Source: DASTDH01 sp035601575 | GTDB lineage: Bacteria; Verrucomicrobiota; Verrucomicrobiia; Chthoniobacterales; JAFAMB01 | DNA: 64,000 bases | Reading direction: 5' to 3' | Assembly: GCA_035601575.1 (NCBI GenBank) | Contig: DATNNZ010000051.1 | Span: 43,474 to 107,473, forward strand | Shown: in pieces, positions 50,526 through 59,050 of the stretch | Position numbering within the stretch: position 1 is the stretch's first letter | Layout: each line of letters opens with the position of its first letter | Program-made: the position numbers and the translations under genes | Notes under the pieces: model-generated | Database searches by the model: none | The model's input: only the letters and a program-made list of their open reading frames with translations | Told to the model about the DNA's origin: nothing

Positions 50526-52001
50526 ATGGCTTATCCGTCGCTTGAACAATTTGTTAACGAGCTAGATCGATGCGGAGAGCTCATTCGTTTTGCTCAACCG
50601 GTCGCGACCGAGCTCGAGATTACAGACATCGCTGATCGCGAAATGAAGAAAACGGCGGGAGGGAAAGCACTTCTGTTCGAAAAGCCGACGATTCATGGGT
50701 CATCTTCACGGTTTCCGGTCGCCATCAATTTGTTCGGGTCGGAACGTCGAATGGCCCGGGCGCTCGGTTTGGATTCCATCGAAGAACTATCGCACCAGGT
50801 TCAGCTTATTTTGAAGGCAAAGCCGCCTACTTCAGTGAGCGAAGGATGGAATCTGCTCCGGCAGGGATTGGACTTGTTGCATGCTCGGCCAAAGAAAGTG
50901 ACCGACGGCCCGTGCAAAGAGGTCATCCATCGGTTTCAGCCGGGCGACTCATTCTCGCTACGGGATTTACCGATTTTGCATTGTTGGCCGAAAGACGGTG
51001 GGCGTTTTGTTACTCTGCCGAATGTCTACACTCGAGATCCGGAAAGTGGGCAACGCAATGTAGGGATGTACCGCATGCAACTCTACGACGGGCAAACTAC
51101 GGGCATGCACTGGCAAGTTCACAAAGTCGGCGCACGTCACGGCCGGGTTTACTACGAACGCAATGAGCCAATGCCCGTGGCGGTCTGTTTGGGAGGTGAT
51201 CCTGCCTACACCTTCGCCGCGACGGCTCCTTTACCCGATGGCCTGGATGAAGTGTTATTCGCCGGATTCGTTCGGAAGAAATCAGTTGAGCTGACTAAAT
51301 GCGAGTCCAACGATCTAGAGGTTCCAGCCGACGTGGACTTTGTATTGGAAGGCTACGTGCAACCGGGAGAGCTGAGAGACGAGGGGCCTTTTGGCGATCA
51401 CACCGGATTCTACACGTCAGTTGATCCCTATCCCGTTTTTCATCTCACCGCGATTACTCACCGACGCAAAGCAATTTACCCGGCTACGATCGTAGGAGTT
51501 CCGCCGATGGAAGATTTCTATATTGGCGATGCTAGCGTTCGGATCTTTCTACCAGTCTTTAAAATGAATTTTCCGGAAATTCTCGACATGGCTCTGCCGG
51601 CAGAGGGGGTCTTTCATAACCTGGTTTTTGTGAGCATCCGGAAGCAATACCCTTACCAGGCTTATAAAATCATGCACGGACTTTGGGGGATGGGCCAAAT
51701 GATGTTTTCGAAATACATCGTAGTCGTTGACGAAGATTGCGACGTGAGGAACACGAGCGAGGTGCTATTTCGGCTCTGCGCAAATACCGATCCTCAGCGG
51801 GACACGACCTTCATTAAGAACCCGTCGGACAGCCTTGATCACGCGCCAACGTTACCGAACATCGGATCTCATATGGGGTTCGATGCCACGCGTAAGCTCG
51901 TGGGCGAAGGTTACCATCGAGGGTGGCCGGAGCTGGTTCGTATGGATGAAGCGACTCAACGCCGAGTGGACCAAAAGCTGCGAGATTGGGGGATTGGGTA
52001 G
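50526..52001 (+). CDS. UbiD family decarboxylase
   Basis: 491-aa prenylated-FMN-dependent decarboxylase family member, cytosolic or membrane-associated. Landmarks: the N-terminal LEQFVNELDRCGELIRF, the central NVGMYRMQLYD and MHWQVHKVGARH, the acidic EGPFGDHTGFY region (in DEGPFGDHTGFY) and TIVGVPPMEDFYIGD. In many soil bacteria without ubiD/ubiX for ubiquinone, such proteins act in futalosine-pathway menaquinone synthesis; that role is inferred. The UbiA-like gene at 46887 may be its partner. Start ATG 50526. Confidence 0.87.
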   Translation: MAYPSLEQFVNELDRCGELIRFAQPVATELEITDIADREMKKTAGGKALLFEKPTIHGSSSRFPVAINLFGSERRMARALGLDSIEELSHQVQLILKAKPPTSVSEGWNLLRQGLDLLHARPKKVTDGPCKEVIHRFQPGDSFSLRDLPILHCWPKDGGRFVTLPNVYTRDPESGQRNVGMYRMQLYDGQTTGMHWQVHKVGARHGRVYYERNEPMPVAVCLGGDPAYTFAATAPLPDGLDEVLFAGFVRKKSVELTKCESNDLEVPADVDFVLEGYVQPGELRDEGPFGDHTGFYTSVDPYPVFHLTAITHRRKAIYPATIVGVPPMEDFYIGDASVRIFLPVFKMNFPEILDMALPAEGVFHNLVFVSIRKQYPYQAYKIMHGLWGMGQMMFSKYIVVVDEDCDVRNTSEVLFRLCANTDPQRDTTFIKNPSDSLDHAPTLPNIGSHMGFDATRKLVGEGYHRGWPELVRMDEATQRRVDQKLRDWGIG

Positions 52002-52074
52002 GAGCGACAATACCGACCGGTGATCGGCGATTCCCCGTGGCGTCGCTCCCGAACCTGGAATACGCTCCAAAGTC

Positions 52075-52992
52075 GTGGACCTGATCTGGCTAGAAGATTT
52101 CCTGAGTCTCGCTAGTACGCACAGTTTTTCGAAATCGGCCGCCCAACGCCACGTCACGCAATCGGCCTTCAGTCGGCGGATTCAGGCGCTGGAAATGTGG
52201 ATTGGAACTCCGCTCGTTGATCGCAGCACTTACCCGACATCCCTTACTCCTGCTGGACGGCAGTTCCGGGCGGTCGCAGAGGAGGTTGTCAGGATGCTGC
52301 AGGAGGAGCGCGGCCGATTGCAAAGCCAGGACAAGCTCACCGGCTCAACTGTGAAAATCGCCGCTCTGCATGCGCTTTCCCTGCAGTTTCTGCCTGCATG
52401 GTTGAAGAAGGTGGAGCGATCTTTTGGCACCATTGGGGTCAGCCTGTTCACCGATGATTTCCAGGATTCGATTCAGCGTTTGGTGGAAGGGGAATGCGAT
52501 TTTTTGTTCACCTACTATCATCCGATGGTGCCCGTATTTCTGGACCCGGCGAAGTTTCCCCACGTTGCTCTCGGTTCGGATCGTCTGGTTCTTGTTACCG
52601 GTGTTGATGTCGATGGCCACCCCTATTTTCCGGTGTCGCAATTCGTTGGCACTGTGATTCCATTCCTGGGATATACCTCAGAGTCCTTCTTAGGCAGATT
52701 GTGCCGTATCGTCTTGTCCGAGTCGGCAAATCGGCTTCAATTAAAAAAGGTTTACGAAAATGGAATGGCAGAAGCGGTTAAGGCAATGGTATTGGCGGGC
52801 CACGGGATCGCTTGGCTACCCGAGAGTTCAGTCCGAAACGAGCTAAGTCGATGCACAGTCCAAGTCATCGATATCCCCGATGCCGGGCCCATGGAGGTGC
52901 GCATCTATCGATCACTCGAGAGAAACCGGCCTCTGGTGGAGCGGTTCTGGACTTTTCTCACAGCTAACCCGTCTCTAGAGAGCATAGCCTAA
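52075..52992 (+). CDS. LysR-family transcriptional regulator
   Basis: 305-aa regulator with an N-terminal winged helix-turn-helix (about 2-62; FLSLASTHSFSKSAAQRHV then TQSAFSRRIQALE) and a periplasmic-binding-like effector domain (about 90-295). The DRSTYPTSLTPAG stretch resembles the HypT/YjiE subgroup, which responds to hypochlorite, but that is a weak impression. Starts at GTG 52075, 73 bases after the UbiD gene, so it may be cotranscribed with it. The stop runs into the heptamer repeat. Confidence 0.85.
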   Translation: MDLIWLEDFLSLASTHSFSKSAAQRHVTQSAFSRRIQALEMWIGTPLVDRSTYPTSLTPAGRQFRAVAEEVVRMLQEERGRLQSQDKLTGSTVKIAALHALSLQFLPAWLKKVERSFGTIGVSLFTDDFQDSIQRLVEGECDFLFTYYHPMVPVFLDPAKFPHVALGSDRLVLVTGVDVDGHPYFPVSQFVGTVIPFLGYTSESFLGRLCRIVLSESANRLQLKKVYENGMAEAVKAMVLAGHGIAWLPESSVRNELSRCTVQVIDIPDAGPMEVRIYRSLERNRPLVERFWTFLTANPSLESIA

Positions 52993-52993
52993 C

Positions 52994-53071
52994 CGGTTGC
53001 GAGTTGTGAGTTGCGGGTTACAAGTTGCGGGTTTTCCGTAATCGAGCCGAACTCGCAACCCGCAACCCCTA
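52994..53071. repeat. Inverted array of 7-bp units (GAGTTGC/GGGTTAC family), convergent junction B
   Basis: Left arm: CGGTTGC, GAGTTGT, GAGTTGC, GGGTTAC, AAGTTGC, GGGTTTT (52994-53035). Right arm, reversed: ACTCGCA, ACCCGCA, ACCCCTA (53051-53071). It begins two bases after the LysR stop, and its last unit contains the TAG stop of the methyltransferase gene read on the minus strand. Same family as 40351-40422 and again exactly between two convergent genes. Confidence 0.75.
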
Positions 53072-54109
53072 CGGTTCGAGCAGTGCGGCTAACTCGATTT
53101 CCGCCGTTTGCGGGAACATATCGAATGGCTGCACTTCGATCAGGCGAAAATTCGGACGCAAACGGCTCAGGTCACGAGCGAAAGTAGCGGGGTTGCAAGA
53201 GATGTATATCACCGTTCCGGGAGAAAATTCGCAGATCGTCGCGCATACCTGCTTGGTCAAGCCGTCTGCCGGAGGATCAAGCAGTAGCGTGGAAACGCGA
53301 TTGTTCCGCAAAACTTGCGGAAGCAGATCTGCGGCGTCTCCACAATAATATTTTTCATGAGCAAGAGCGGATCGAGCAGCCAAGTCGCACGCCACCTGAT
53401 TCCATTCGATGCCGATGACTGTTTCGAATGCCGGAGCGAGCTGGTGAGCGAAAAAACCCGAACCGCAATAGGCGTCCACCAGAAACGAGCCTTTCCCGCG
53501 CTTGCGGATGTAGTCCACGATTTTTCGAGCGACCTCATCATTGGTCTGCGTGAAAGTAGCGATGGCGTCATCCTCTCGGACCGTAGCGTGGCTGCCCGCC
53601 GCCAATCCCTGGTGACGCAGCTCAGCCAGCTTACTGTTAACTATATCGCAAGCTAGGGCGCAGCGTGCAATATCAACGATCTCACGACTTCTCTTCCGAA
53701 AAAATCCAATCGCATGCCCATCGGAGTGGATCGTAATCCGGTTGCGGAAGCCATAGATTTTTGGACTAGGGATGACGGGCGGAACGGCTATTTCCGGGAG
53801 TTTCGCAATTCGGCGCAGCGCCTGTTCGACCTGCAGCCGTTTCAGCTCCAATTGGTGTGCGTATTGAATGTGCTGATAATCGCAGCCGCCACAAGTCTGG
53901 TAGTAGGGACAGGGTGGTTTCTCGCGGTGAGGAGAAGTTTGCAGAATTGCTTGGACCGACGCCAAACTGAAACTCTTATGCGATTGAGTTATTTGGACCT
54001 GAAGCAACTCGCCGTCGATGGAGAAAGGCACGAATATCACTTTGCCATCTGCTTTTCCGACACCGCTCCCGCCGAATGCGACTTCATTAATTCGAAGGGC
54101 CAATTCCAT
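53069..54109 (-). CDS. TrmA/RlmD-family RNA (uracil-5-)-methyltransferase
   Basis: 346-aa SAM-dependent RNA methyltransferase. A TRAM-like N-terminal segment (about 5-55), 4Fe-4S ligands C67, C73 and C76 (CPYYQTCGGC), a Rossmann domain (VDAYCGSGFFAHQLA, LLLDPPADG) and the catalytic-Cys motif ISCNPATFARDL. The family methylates U1939/U747 of 23S rRNA or U54 of tRNA; the substrate cannot be told. Shorter than E. coli RlmD (about 430 aa). DPPADG replaces the commoner DPPRxG. The stop codon lies in the heptamer repeat. Divergent from pckG. Confidence 0.85.
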   Translation of the reverse strand: MELALRINEVAFGGSGVGKADGKVIFVPFSIDGELLQVQITQSHKSFSLASVQAILQTSPHREKPPCPYYQTCGGCDYQHIQYAHQLELKRLQVEQALRRIAKLPEIAVPPVIPSPKIYGFRNRITIHSDGHAIGFFRKRSREIVDIARCALACDIVNSKLAELRHQGLAAGSHATVREDDAIATFTQTNDEVARKIVDYIRKRGKGSFLVDAYCGSGFFAHQLAPAFETVIGIEWNQVACDLAARSALAHEKYYCGDAADLLPQVLRNNRVSTLLLDPPADGLTKQVCATICEFSPGTVIYISCNPATFARDLSRLRPNFRLIEVQPFDMFPQTAEIELAALLEP

Positions 54110-54224
54110 TTTGGGAAAGTCGTTTTTTGTTTTTCGGGAATGCAGCGGAGGAATGAACTATTCCGAAATGGCCTTGGATAGCATTTTGCACAATAGTACG
54201 CTCCAGATCGAAGGACGAGACGGC

Positions 54225-55997
54225 ATGAGCGACACCACGCCTGGCACCAGAAACACGCAAAACCAAAGCATTGTCTCCTGGGTCGAAAGAATGGCTCAGA
54301 TTTGCCAACCGGAACGGGTTTTTTGGTGCGACGGGTCGGTGGCGGAAAAGGAATTTCTCACCCGGCTCGCTGTGGAACGCGGGGTCCTGATTCCGCTGGA
54401 TCACGAAAAGTGGCCGGGTTGTTATTACCACCGATCGGAAATTAACGATGTCGCACGCGTCGAACAGTGCACGTATATATGCACACCGAGCGCTGATGAA
54501 GCCGGACCCACAAATAATTGGGCCGCTCCAGCTGACATGTACAGCAAGCTTTATGGCTTGGCCCAAGGCGCGATGCGTGGCCGGCGGATGTACGTGGTTC
54601 CATATTTGATGGGTCCGCCGGGCTCGAGCCTAGCCAAAGTTGGGATCGAGCTTACTGACTCGATCTACGTGGTTCTGAGTATGCGAATCATGACTCGCAT
54701 GGGCGAGATTGCTTACCGTCAACTGGGCGAGAGTGAGGGTTTCAATCGCGGTCTCCATTGCATGCTGGATGTAAGCCCGGAACGAAGATACATCGCTCAC
54801 TTTCCGCAGGATAACACGATCATCTCAGTCGGATCGAACTACGGCGGCAACGTGCTTTTGGGAAAGAAGTGTCTCAGTTTACGGATCGGCTCCTATTTAG
54901 GTCGCCAAGAGGGCTGGATGGCAGAACATATGTTGATTCTAGGGGTGGAAGATCCTCAGGGCGAAAAGACCTACGTGGCGGCGGCTTTTCCGAGTGCGTG
55001 CGGAAAGACCAATTTTGCAATGCTGATTCCGCCCAAACGATTCGCGGGATGGAAGGTTTGGACGGTTGGCGATGACATTGCCTGGATGAGACCGGGAGCG
55101 GACGGACGTCTTTATGCGATCAATCCGGAGAACGGGTATTTTGGAGTGGTTCCGGGCACGAGCTACCGATCTAATCCGAACGCGATGGAATCGATGAAGC
55201 GCGACACCATCTTCACGAATGTCGCGTACGCTGCCGGAGGGGACATTTGGTGGGAAGGGAGAGACAAACCGCCGCCAGAAAATCTTTTCGATTGGCAAGG
55301 ACGGCCATGGAGTAGTTCCTCTGGGGAGAAGGCAGCCCACCCTAATAGCCGCTTTTGTTCACCGGTGACCAATAATCCCGCCTTGGACCCTACGGTTGAT
55401 GATCCGGAGGGCGTTCCGATCAGTGGGATTATTTTTGGCGGACGACGAGCGACGGTTTTGCCGTTGGTGTTCCAAGCGTTCAACTGGATTCACGGGGTAT
55501 ATGTGGGAGCTACCATGGGTTCCGAGACCACTGCGGCGGCGGCCGGAGCGGTTGGTCAGGTGAGACGAGACCCGATGGCTATGTTGCCCTTCTGCGGTTA
55601 CAACATGGGTGCGTATCTCAGCCATTGGCTCAAAATGCGGAAAATCATCAAGCGACCTCCAAAAATTTTTCACGTCAATTGGTTTCGGAAAGACCGTAAC
55701 GGCCAATTTTTGTGGCCTGGATTCGGGGATAACATGCGCGTTCTGAAGTGGATCATTGATCGTTGTCGCGGACGCGTGGGCGCAGACGAGACCCCCTTGG
55801 GATGGATGCCTGCTGCTAATGACATCGATTTAGAGGGTTTGGACTACGATCGTGCAAGATTGGAGGAAGCCCTCAGCATCGATGTGGAAGAATGGAAAAA
55901 AGAGATCCTAGCTCAGGATGAACTTTTTCTTCGCCTTCATAGCGATCTTCCCTCGGAGCTCCATTACCAGAGGGAATTACTGATCTCAAGGTTGTAG
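54225..55997 (+). CDS. pckG: Phosphoenolpyruvate carboxykinase (GTP)
   Basis: 590-aa gluconeogenic enzyme decarboxylating and phosphorylating oxaloacetate to phosphoenolpyruvate with GTP. The active-site lid/P-loop SACGKTNFAML is at residues 257-267 with the catalytic Cys259; WVVGDDIAWM-like and GVVPGTS substrate regions are present. The start is ATG 54225 (MSDTTPGT) with AAGGA nine bases upstream; the frame is open to 54018, but that would overlap the divergent methyltransferase gene. Full length for the GTP class. Confidence 0.94.
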   Translation: MSDTTPGTRNTQNQSIVSWVERMAQICQPERVFWCDGSVAEKEFLTRLAVERGVLIPLDHEKWPGCYYHRSEINDVARVEQCTYICTPSADEAGPTNNWAAPADMYSKLYGLAQGAMRGRRMYVVPYLMGPPGSSLAKVGIELTDSIYVVLSMRIMTRMGEIAYRQLGESEGFNRGLHCMLDVSPERRYIAHFPQDNTIISVGSNYGGNVLLGKKCLSLRIGSYLGRQEGWMAEHMLILGVEDPQGEKTYVAAAFPSACGKTNFAMLIPPKRFAGWKVWTVGDDIAWMRPGADGRLYAINPENGYFGVVPGTSYRSNPNAMESMKRDTIFTNVAYAAGGDIWWEGRDKPPPENLFDWQGRPWSSSSGEKAAHPNSRFCSPVTNNPALDPTVDDPEGVPISGIIFGGRRATVLPLVFQAFNWIHGVYVGATMGSETTAAAAGAVGQVRRDPMAMLPFCGYNMGAYLSHWLKMRKIIKRPPKIFHVNWFRKDRNGQFLWPGFGDNMRVLKWIIDRCRGRVGADETPLGWMPAANDIDLEGLDYDRARLEEALSIDVEEWKKEILAQDELFLRLHSDLPSELHYQRELLISRL

Positions 55998-56326
55998 CGG
56001 CCCGGCAGAATCTCACGGCAAGACCCGCCCGCCACGCTTCGTGCAGCCCTGCTACGTTGTTACATGAAGCGTTTCGCGTAGCGATGCAGGCGGCCGCAAA
56101 GAAATTCCGGAAAAGGTGGGACCCTGCCAACAATCCGGTCTTGGAAGGATCTCGGTTGGAAACCGATAGAACATGCGGTCGATTCTCCCATTTTCTCTCT
56201 CTGTACTGTATTTCTTGCGCCTTTTCGTCTCGACGGGAGATTCTGCAAAGGACACGCGCGGGAGCCCAGGCCTACCTTCTTAGTTGCGGATCTTGGGATT
56301 CACGCTACTGGATACCGGAATCAATT
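55998..56326 (+). other. 329-bp intergenic region with possible structured RNA upstream of ndk
   Basis: No convincing gene; the frame open into ndk from 56057 lacks family-like residues. From 56089 to 56221 the sequence can fold into a long hairpin. GGC-GCAA-GAAAT (56089-56105, with bulges) pairs with ATTTCTTGCGCC (56210-56221), GAAAA (56110-56114) with TTTTC (56191-56195), TGGGA (56117-56121) with TCCCA (56186-56190). TCGGTT-GGA-AACCGA forms an inner hairpin near 56152-56166. CTTTTC follows the outer stem. The shape recalls 6S-like RNAs, but I could not match a family. Confidence 0.35.
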
Positions 56327-56761
56327 ATGGTTGAGACTACCCTTGTACTGCTCAAGCCCGACTGCCTAGCCGCCAAACATTGCGGGGACGTGATCAAGCG
56401 ATTTGAGCAGGCTGGATTGGATATCGTCGGATGTAAGATGATGTTATTAAGCGAGGCGCTTTTGGCTGACCATTACTCCCATGTTGCTGACAAGCCATTT
56501 TATCCGGGGCTTCGGGAGTTCATGCAATCGTCGCCGGTAATCGTTCTAGCTCTGAGCGGCGAAGGTGCAATATTGCGGGTGCGCGAATTGATGGGACCCA
56601 CCGACTCCCGCAAGGCGGCTAAAGGAACCATTCGCGGTGATTATGGCAAGGATTCCATGTTCAATGTGGTTCATGGCTCCGACAGCCGAGAGAATGCGGC
56701 GGTCGAATTAAAGCGGTTTTTCAGCGACCTCGAGCTTTTCGAGCCGGCGCTGAAACGATAA
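56327..56761 (+). CDS. ndk: Nucleoside diphosphate kinase
   Basis: 144-aa cytosolic enzyme transferring the gamma-phosphate of ATP to NDPs through a phosphohistidine. The catalytic His116 lies in NVVHGSDS; the ATP-binding KPD (10-12) and the GPTDSRKAAKGTIRGDYG region are intact. The start is ATG 56327 (MVETTLVLLKPD); the frame is open upstream to 56057, but those residues come from the putative RNA region. Length matches the family. Confidence 0.94.
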   Translation: MVETTLVLLKPDCLAAKHCGDVIKRFEQAGLDIVGCKMMLLSEALLADHYSHVADKPFYPGLREFMQSSPVIVLALSGEGAILRVRELMGPTDSRKAAKGTIRGDYGKDSMFNVVHGSDSRENAAVELKRFFSDLELFEPALKR

Positions 56762-56889
56762 CATTTGAGGCGTCGGTCACGCACTTCCGGCTCATCTTTC
56801 TTCCGCGCAACTAACCTAGGCAAAGTGCTATTTCGCGGACAGACACTGATTTCGGAGCCAGAGGATCAAATGGAAATTTCGCTGACCTG

Positions 56890-57552
56890 ATGACTCTCCA
56901 AGCAATCGTTTTCGATTTTGATGGTTTAATAGTCGACACCGAAGGACCCGGGTTTGTCAGTTGGTCTGAGCTATATGAAGAGTTTGGCCAGAAACTCACC
57001 TTGGACGATTGGCGACATGCGACCGGATATGTTGGAGGTTTTGATCCCGGTTTGCATTTAGAGAAGCTATTGGGTCATAAGTTGGATTGGAGTGTCTATG
57101 CGCCTCGGCGGGAAAGTCGAAACTGGGAGTTGACGCTCCGGCAGTCCACTCTGCCTGGAATCAAGCGGTTAATGGTGGATGCGCACCACCGATCCATTAA
57201 GATCGGGGTTGCCAGCAATTCCGGGTTCGGGTGGGTTGACCAGGGGCTGGAGCGGCTCGGTCTTCGGCATTTCATTGAGACGATTGTTACTCGGGATATG
57301 GTCTTGAGCCCAAAGCCGGCTCCTGATGCCTATCTCAAGGCGGCTCAAACGCTGCAGGCCGATCCTCATTACAGCGTTGCGTTGGAGGATTCTGAGCCCG
57401 GATCCCGCGCGGCCAAAGCAGCCGGTATGCGAGTTGTGGCGATTCCGAACCAATTTAGCGAGCGCCAAGATCTCTCGATCGCGGATCTGATTGTGCCCAG
57501 TGCAGAGGAATTATCGATCGAACGATTGGTCGAACTGGTGTTGACTCGCTAG
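56890..57552 (+). CDS. HAD-superfamily hydrolase (beta-phosphoglucomutase/CbbY-like)
   Basis: 220-aa HAD subfamily IA protein. Motif I DFDGLIVDTE with nucleophile D9 and acid/base D11, motif II ASNSG near residue 104, motif III Lys in SPKPAPDAY near 140, motif IV LEDSEPGSRAA near 164. The CbbY/beta-phosphoglucomutase group hydrolyses or transfers phosphate on small sugar phosphates. The substrate is unknown. Stands alone; gaps of 128 and 159 bases on either side hold nothing recognisable. Confidence 0.83.
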   Translation: MTLQAIVFDFDGLIVDTEGPGFVSWSELYEEFGQKLTLDDWRHATGYVGGFDPGLHLEKLLGHKLDWSVYAPRRESRNWELTLRQSTLPGIKRLMVDAHHRSIKIGVASNSGFGWVDQGLERLGLRHFIETIVTRDMVLSPKPAPDAYLKAAQTLQADPHYSVALEDSEPGSRAAKAAGMRVVAIPNQFSERQDLSIADLIVPSAEELSIERLVELVLTR

Positions 57553-57711
57553 CCAGCAAGAATCACACGAAAGCCAAAGCGACGCGTTCACTGCGGCCGA
57601 GGGGGCTCTGAGGATTTGCAGGGGATGCAGGCTAGAGTAAATCGGTCGGCCTAAACCGGTTCACTTGCATCGGTTCAACGAATATTTAAGGTCCCAGTTT
57701 GTGGTTAGCCA

Positions 57712-59037
57712 ATGAAATTGCCTGAACTTCGGGGTATCCTGCAGTACGTCACACGGTTTCGTGACAAGATCTTCGTCATCGCTATCGATGGTGAAATCCT
57801 GGCTTCGGACAATTTCCCGAACATCCTTCTCGATATTGCGGTTCTTCGGTCACTGAATATCAAGGTGGTGCTCGTCCATGGTGCCAGTTCCCAGATTGAG
57901 CGGGCCGCTGCCGCCCAAGACATTGCCGTCTCCAATTCTGACGGAAGCGGTGTTGTTGATGCTCAAACTTTACAGCTCTCGATTAATGTGGCGATCCGCC
58001 TGACCAACGAAATCATGGAAGGTCTGACCCAAGTGGATCTTCGCGCCGCCTACGCCAATTGTATCATCGCCCATCCAGCTGGTATCATCGGTGGGATTGA
58101 TTACCAGTTCTCCGGCAAAGTGGAAAAAGTCGATACTCGATGTCTCGAACTCTTTCTCAGAGAGCAGATTGTTCCGGTGATCCCCCCGCTTGGATTCGAT
58201 GGAGAAGGCCGGACTTTTCGGGTCAATTCCGATCTGGTTGCGCTCGAAGTTGCCTCAGCGCTGCATGCCGCCAAATTGATTTTTCTTTCCACGCACGATG
58301 GGCTGGTGCTTGATGGACAACGGATTGGGCAACTCGTCGCTGCTGAGGTGGAAGAGGTACTTAAAAAACAGCCAAACCAGTTAACGCCGAATCTGGCATC
58401 AAAACTTGAGCATGCAGCCGAGGCCTGCCAATACGGGATTCCGAGGGTTCATCTTCTGAATGGCACGATAAACGAAGCATTGCTGGCGGAAATCTTCAGC
58501 AACGGTGGCATCGGAACGATGATCTACTCCAATGAGTACGAGCAAATTCGCCGGGTCTACAAAAAGGACGTTCGGGCAGTGATTTCTCTCATCCAACAAT
58601 CGATTCGAAACGAGGAACTGATCCGCCGGACTCGGACAGAAATCTTGACTGGTATCGATGATTACTGGGTTCTGGAGATCGATCGCCACATCGTCGGTTG
58701 TGTGGCGATGTATCCTTACCCAGAACAAAAGATGGCGGAGCTAGCCTGTCTCTATGTCAGCCGTTCTACCGAAAACCAGGGCTTAGGACGAAAACTCATG
58801 TCATTTGTCGAAACCCTGGCCAAACAGCGCGGTTTCAATCGTCTTTTCGCTCTATCAACCCAGGCCTTTGTTTATCTGCAACAGAAGGGGGGCTTCATGG
58901 AGGCCGATGCCCATATTCTTCCGCCCGACCGGAGAGCCAAATATGAAGCAAGCGGGCGAAATTCCAGGATTCTGGTTAAAAATCTCACTCCCGAGGCTTT
59001 GCCGAAAAGCATTTTGACGTCATTCCATTCTACGTAA
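57712..59037 (+). CDS. argA: Amino-acid N-acetyltransferase (N-acetylglutamate synthase)
   Basis: 441-aa two-domain enzyme of arginine biosynthesis: an N-terminal amino-acid-kinase-like domain (about 20-270, VVLVHGASSQIERAA) that binds arginine in known members, and a C-terminal GNAT domain (about 290-430) with the acetyl-CoA site ENQGLGRKLM. This is the E. coli ArgA architecture and length. Arginine feedback inhibition is expected but cannot be shown here. Starts at ATG 57712; 13 bases before the symporter gene, possibly cotranscribed. Confidence 0.9.
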   Translation: MKLPELRGILQYVTRFRDKIFVIAIDGEILASDNFPNILLDIAVLRSLNIKVVLVHGASSQIERAAAAQDIAVSNSDGSGVVDAQTLQLSINVAIRLTNEIMEGLTQVDLRAAYANCIIAHPAGIIGGIDYQFSGKVEKVDTRCLELFLREQIVPVIPPLGFDGEGRTFRVNSDLVALEVASALHAAKLIFLSTHDGLVLDGQRIGQLVAAEVEEVLKKQPNQLTPNLASKLEHAAEACQYGIPRVHLLNGTINEALLAEIFSNGGIGTMIYSNEYEQIRRVYKKDVRAVISLIQQSIRNEELIRRTRTEILTGIDDYWVLEIDRHIVGCVAMYPYPEQKMAELACLYVSRSTENQGLGRKLMSFVETLAKQRGFNRLFALSTQAFVYLQQKGGFMEADAHILPPDRRAKYEASGRNSRILVKNLTPEALPKSILTSFHST

Positions 59038-59050
59038 CCGGTCATCCTGC

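Noticed and set aside
54018..54224. Longer N-terminus of PEPCK
   Set aside because: It would overlap the start of the divergent methyltransferase gene, and ATG 54225 has a good ribosome binding site.
56057..56326. Ninety-codon upstream extension of ndk
   Set aside because: Residues are unlike NDK, which starts at METTL-like MVETTL; the DNA is better explained as non-coding.
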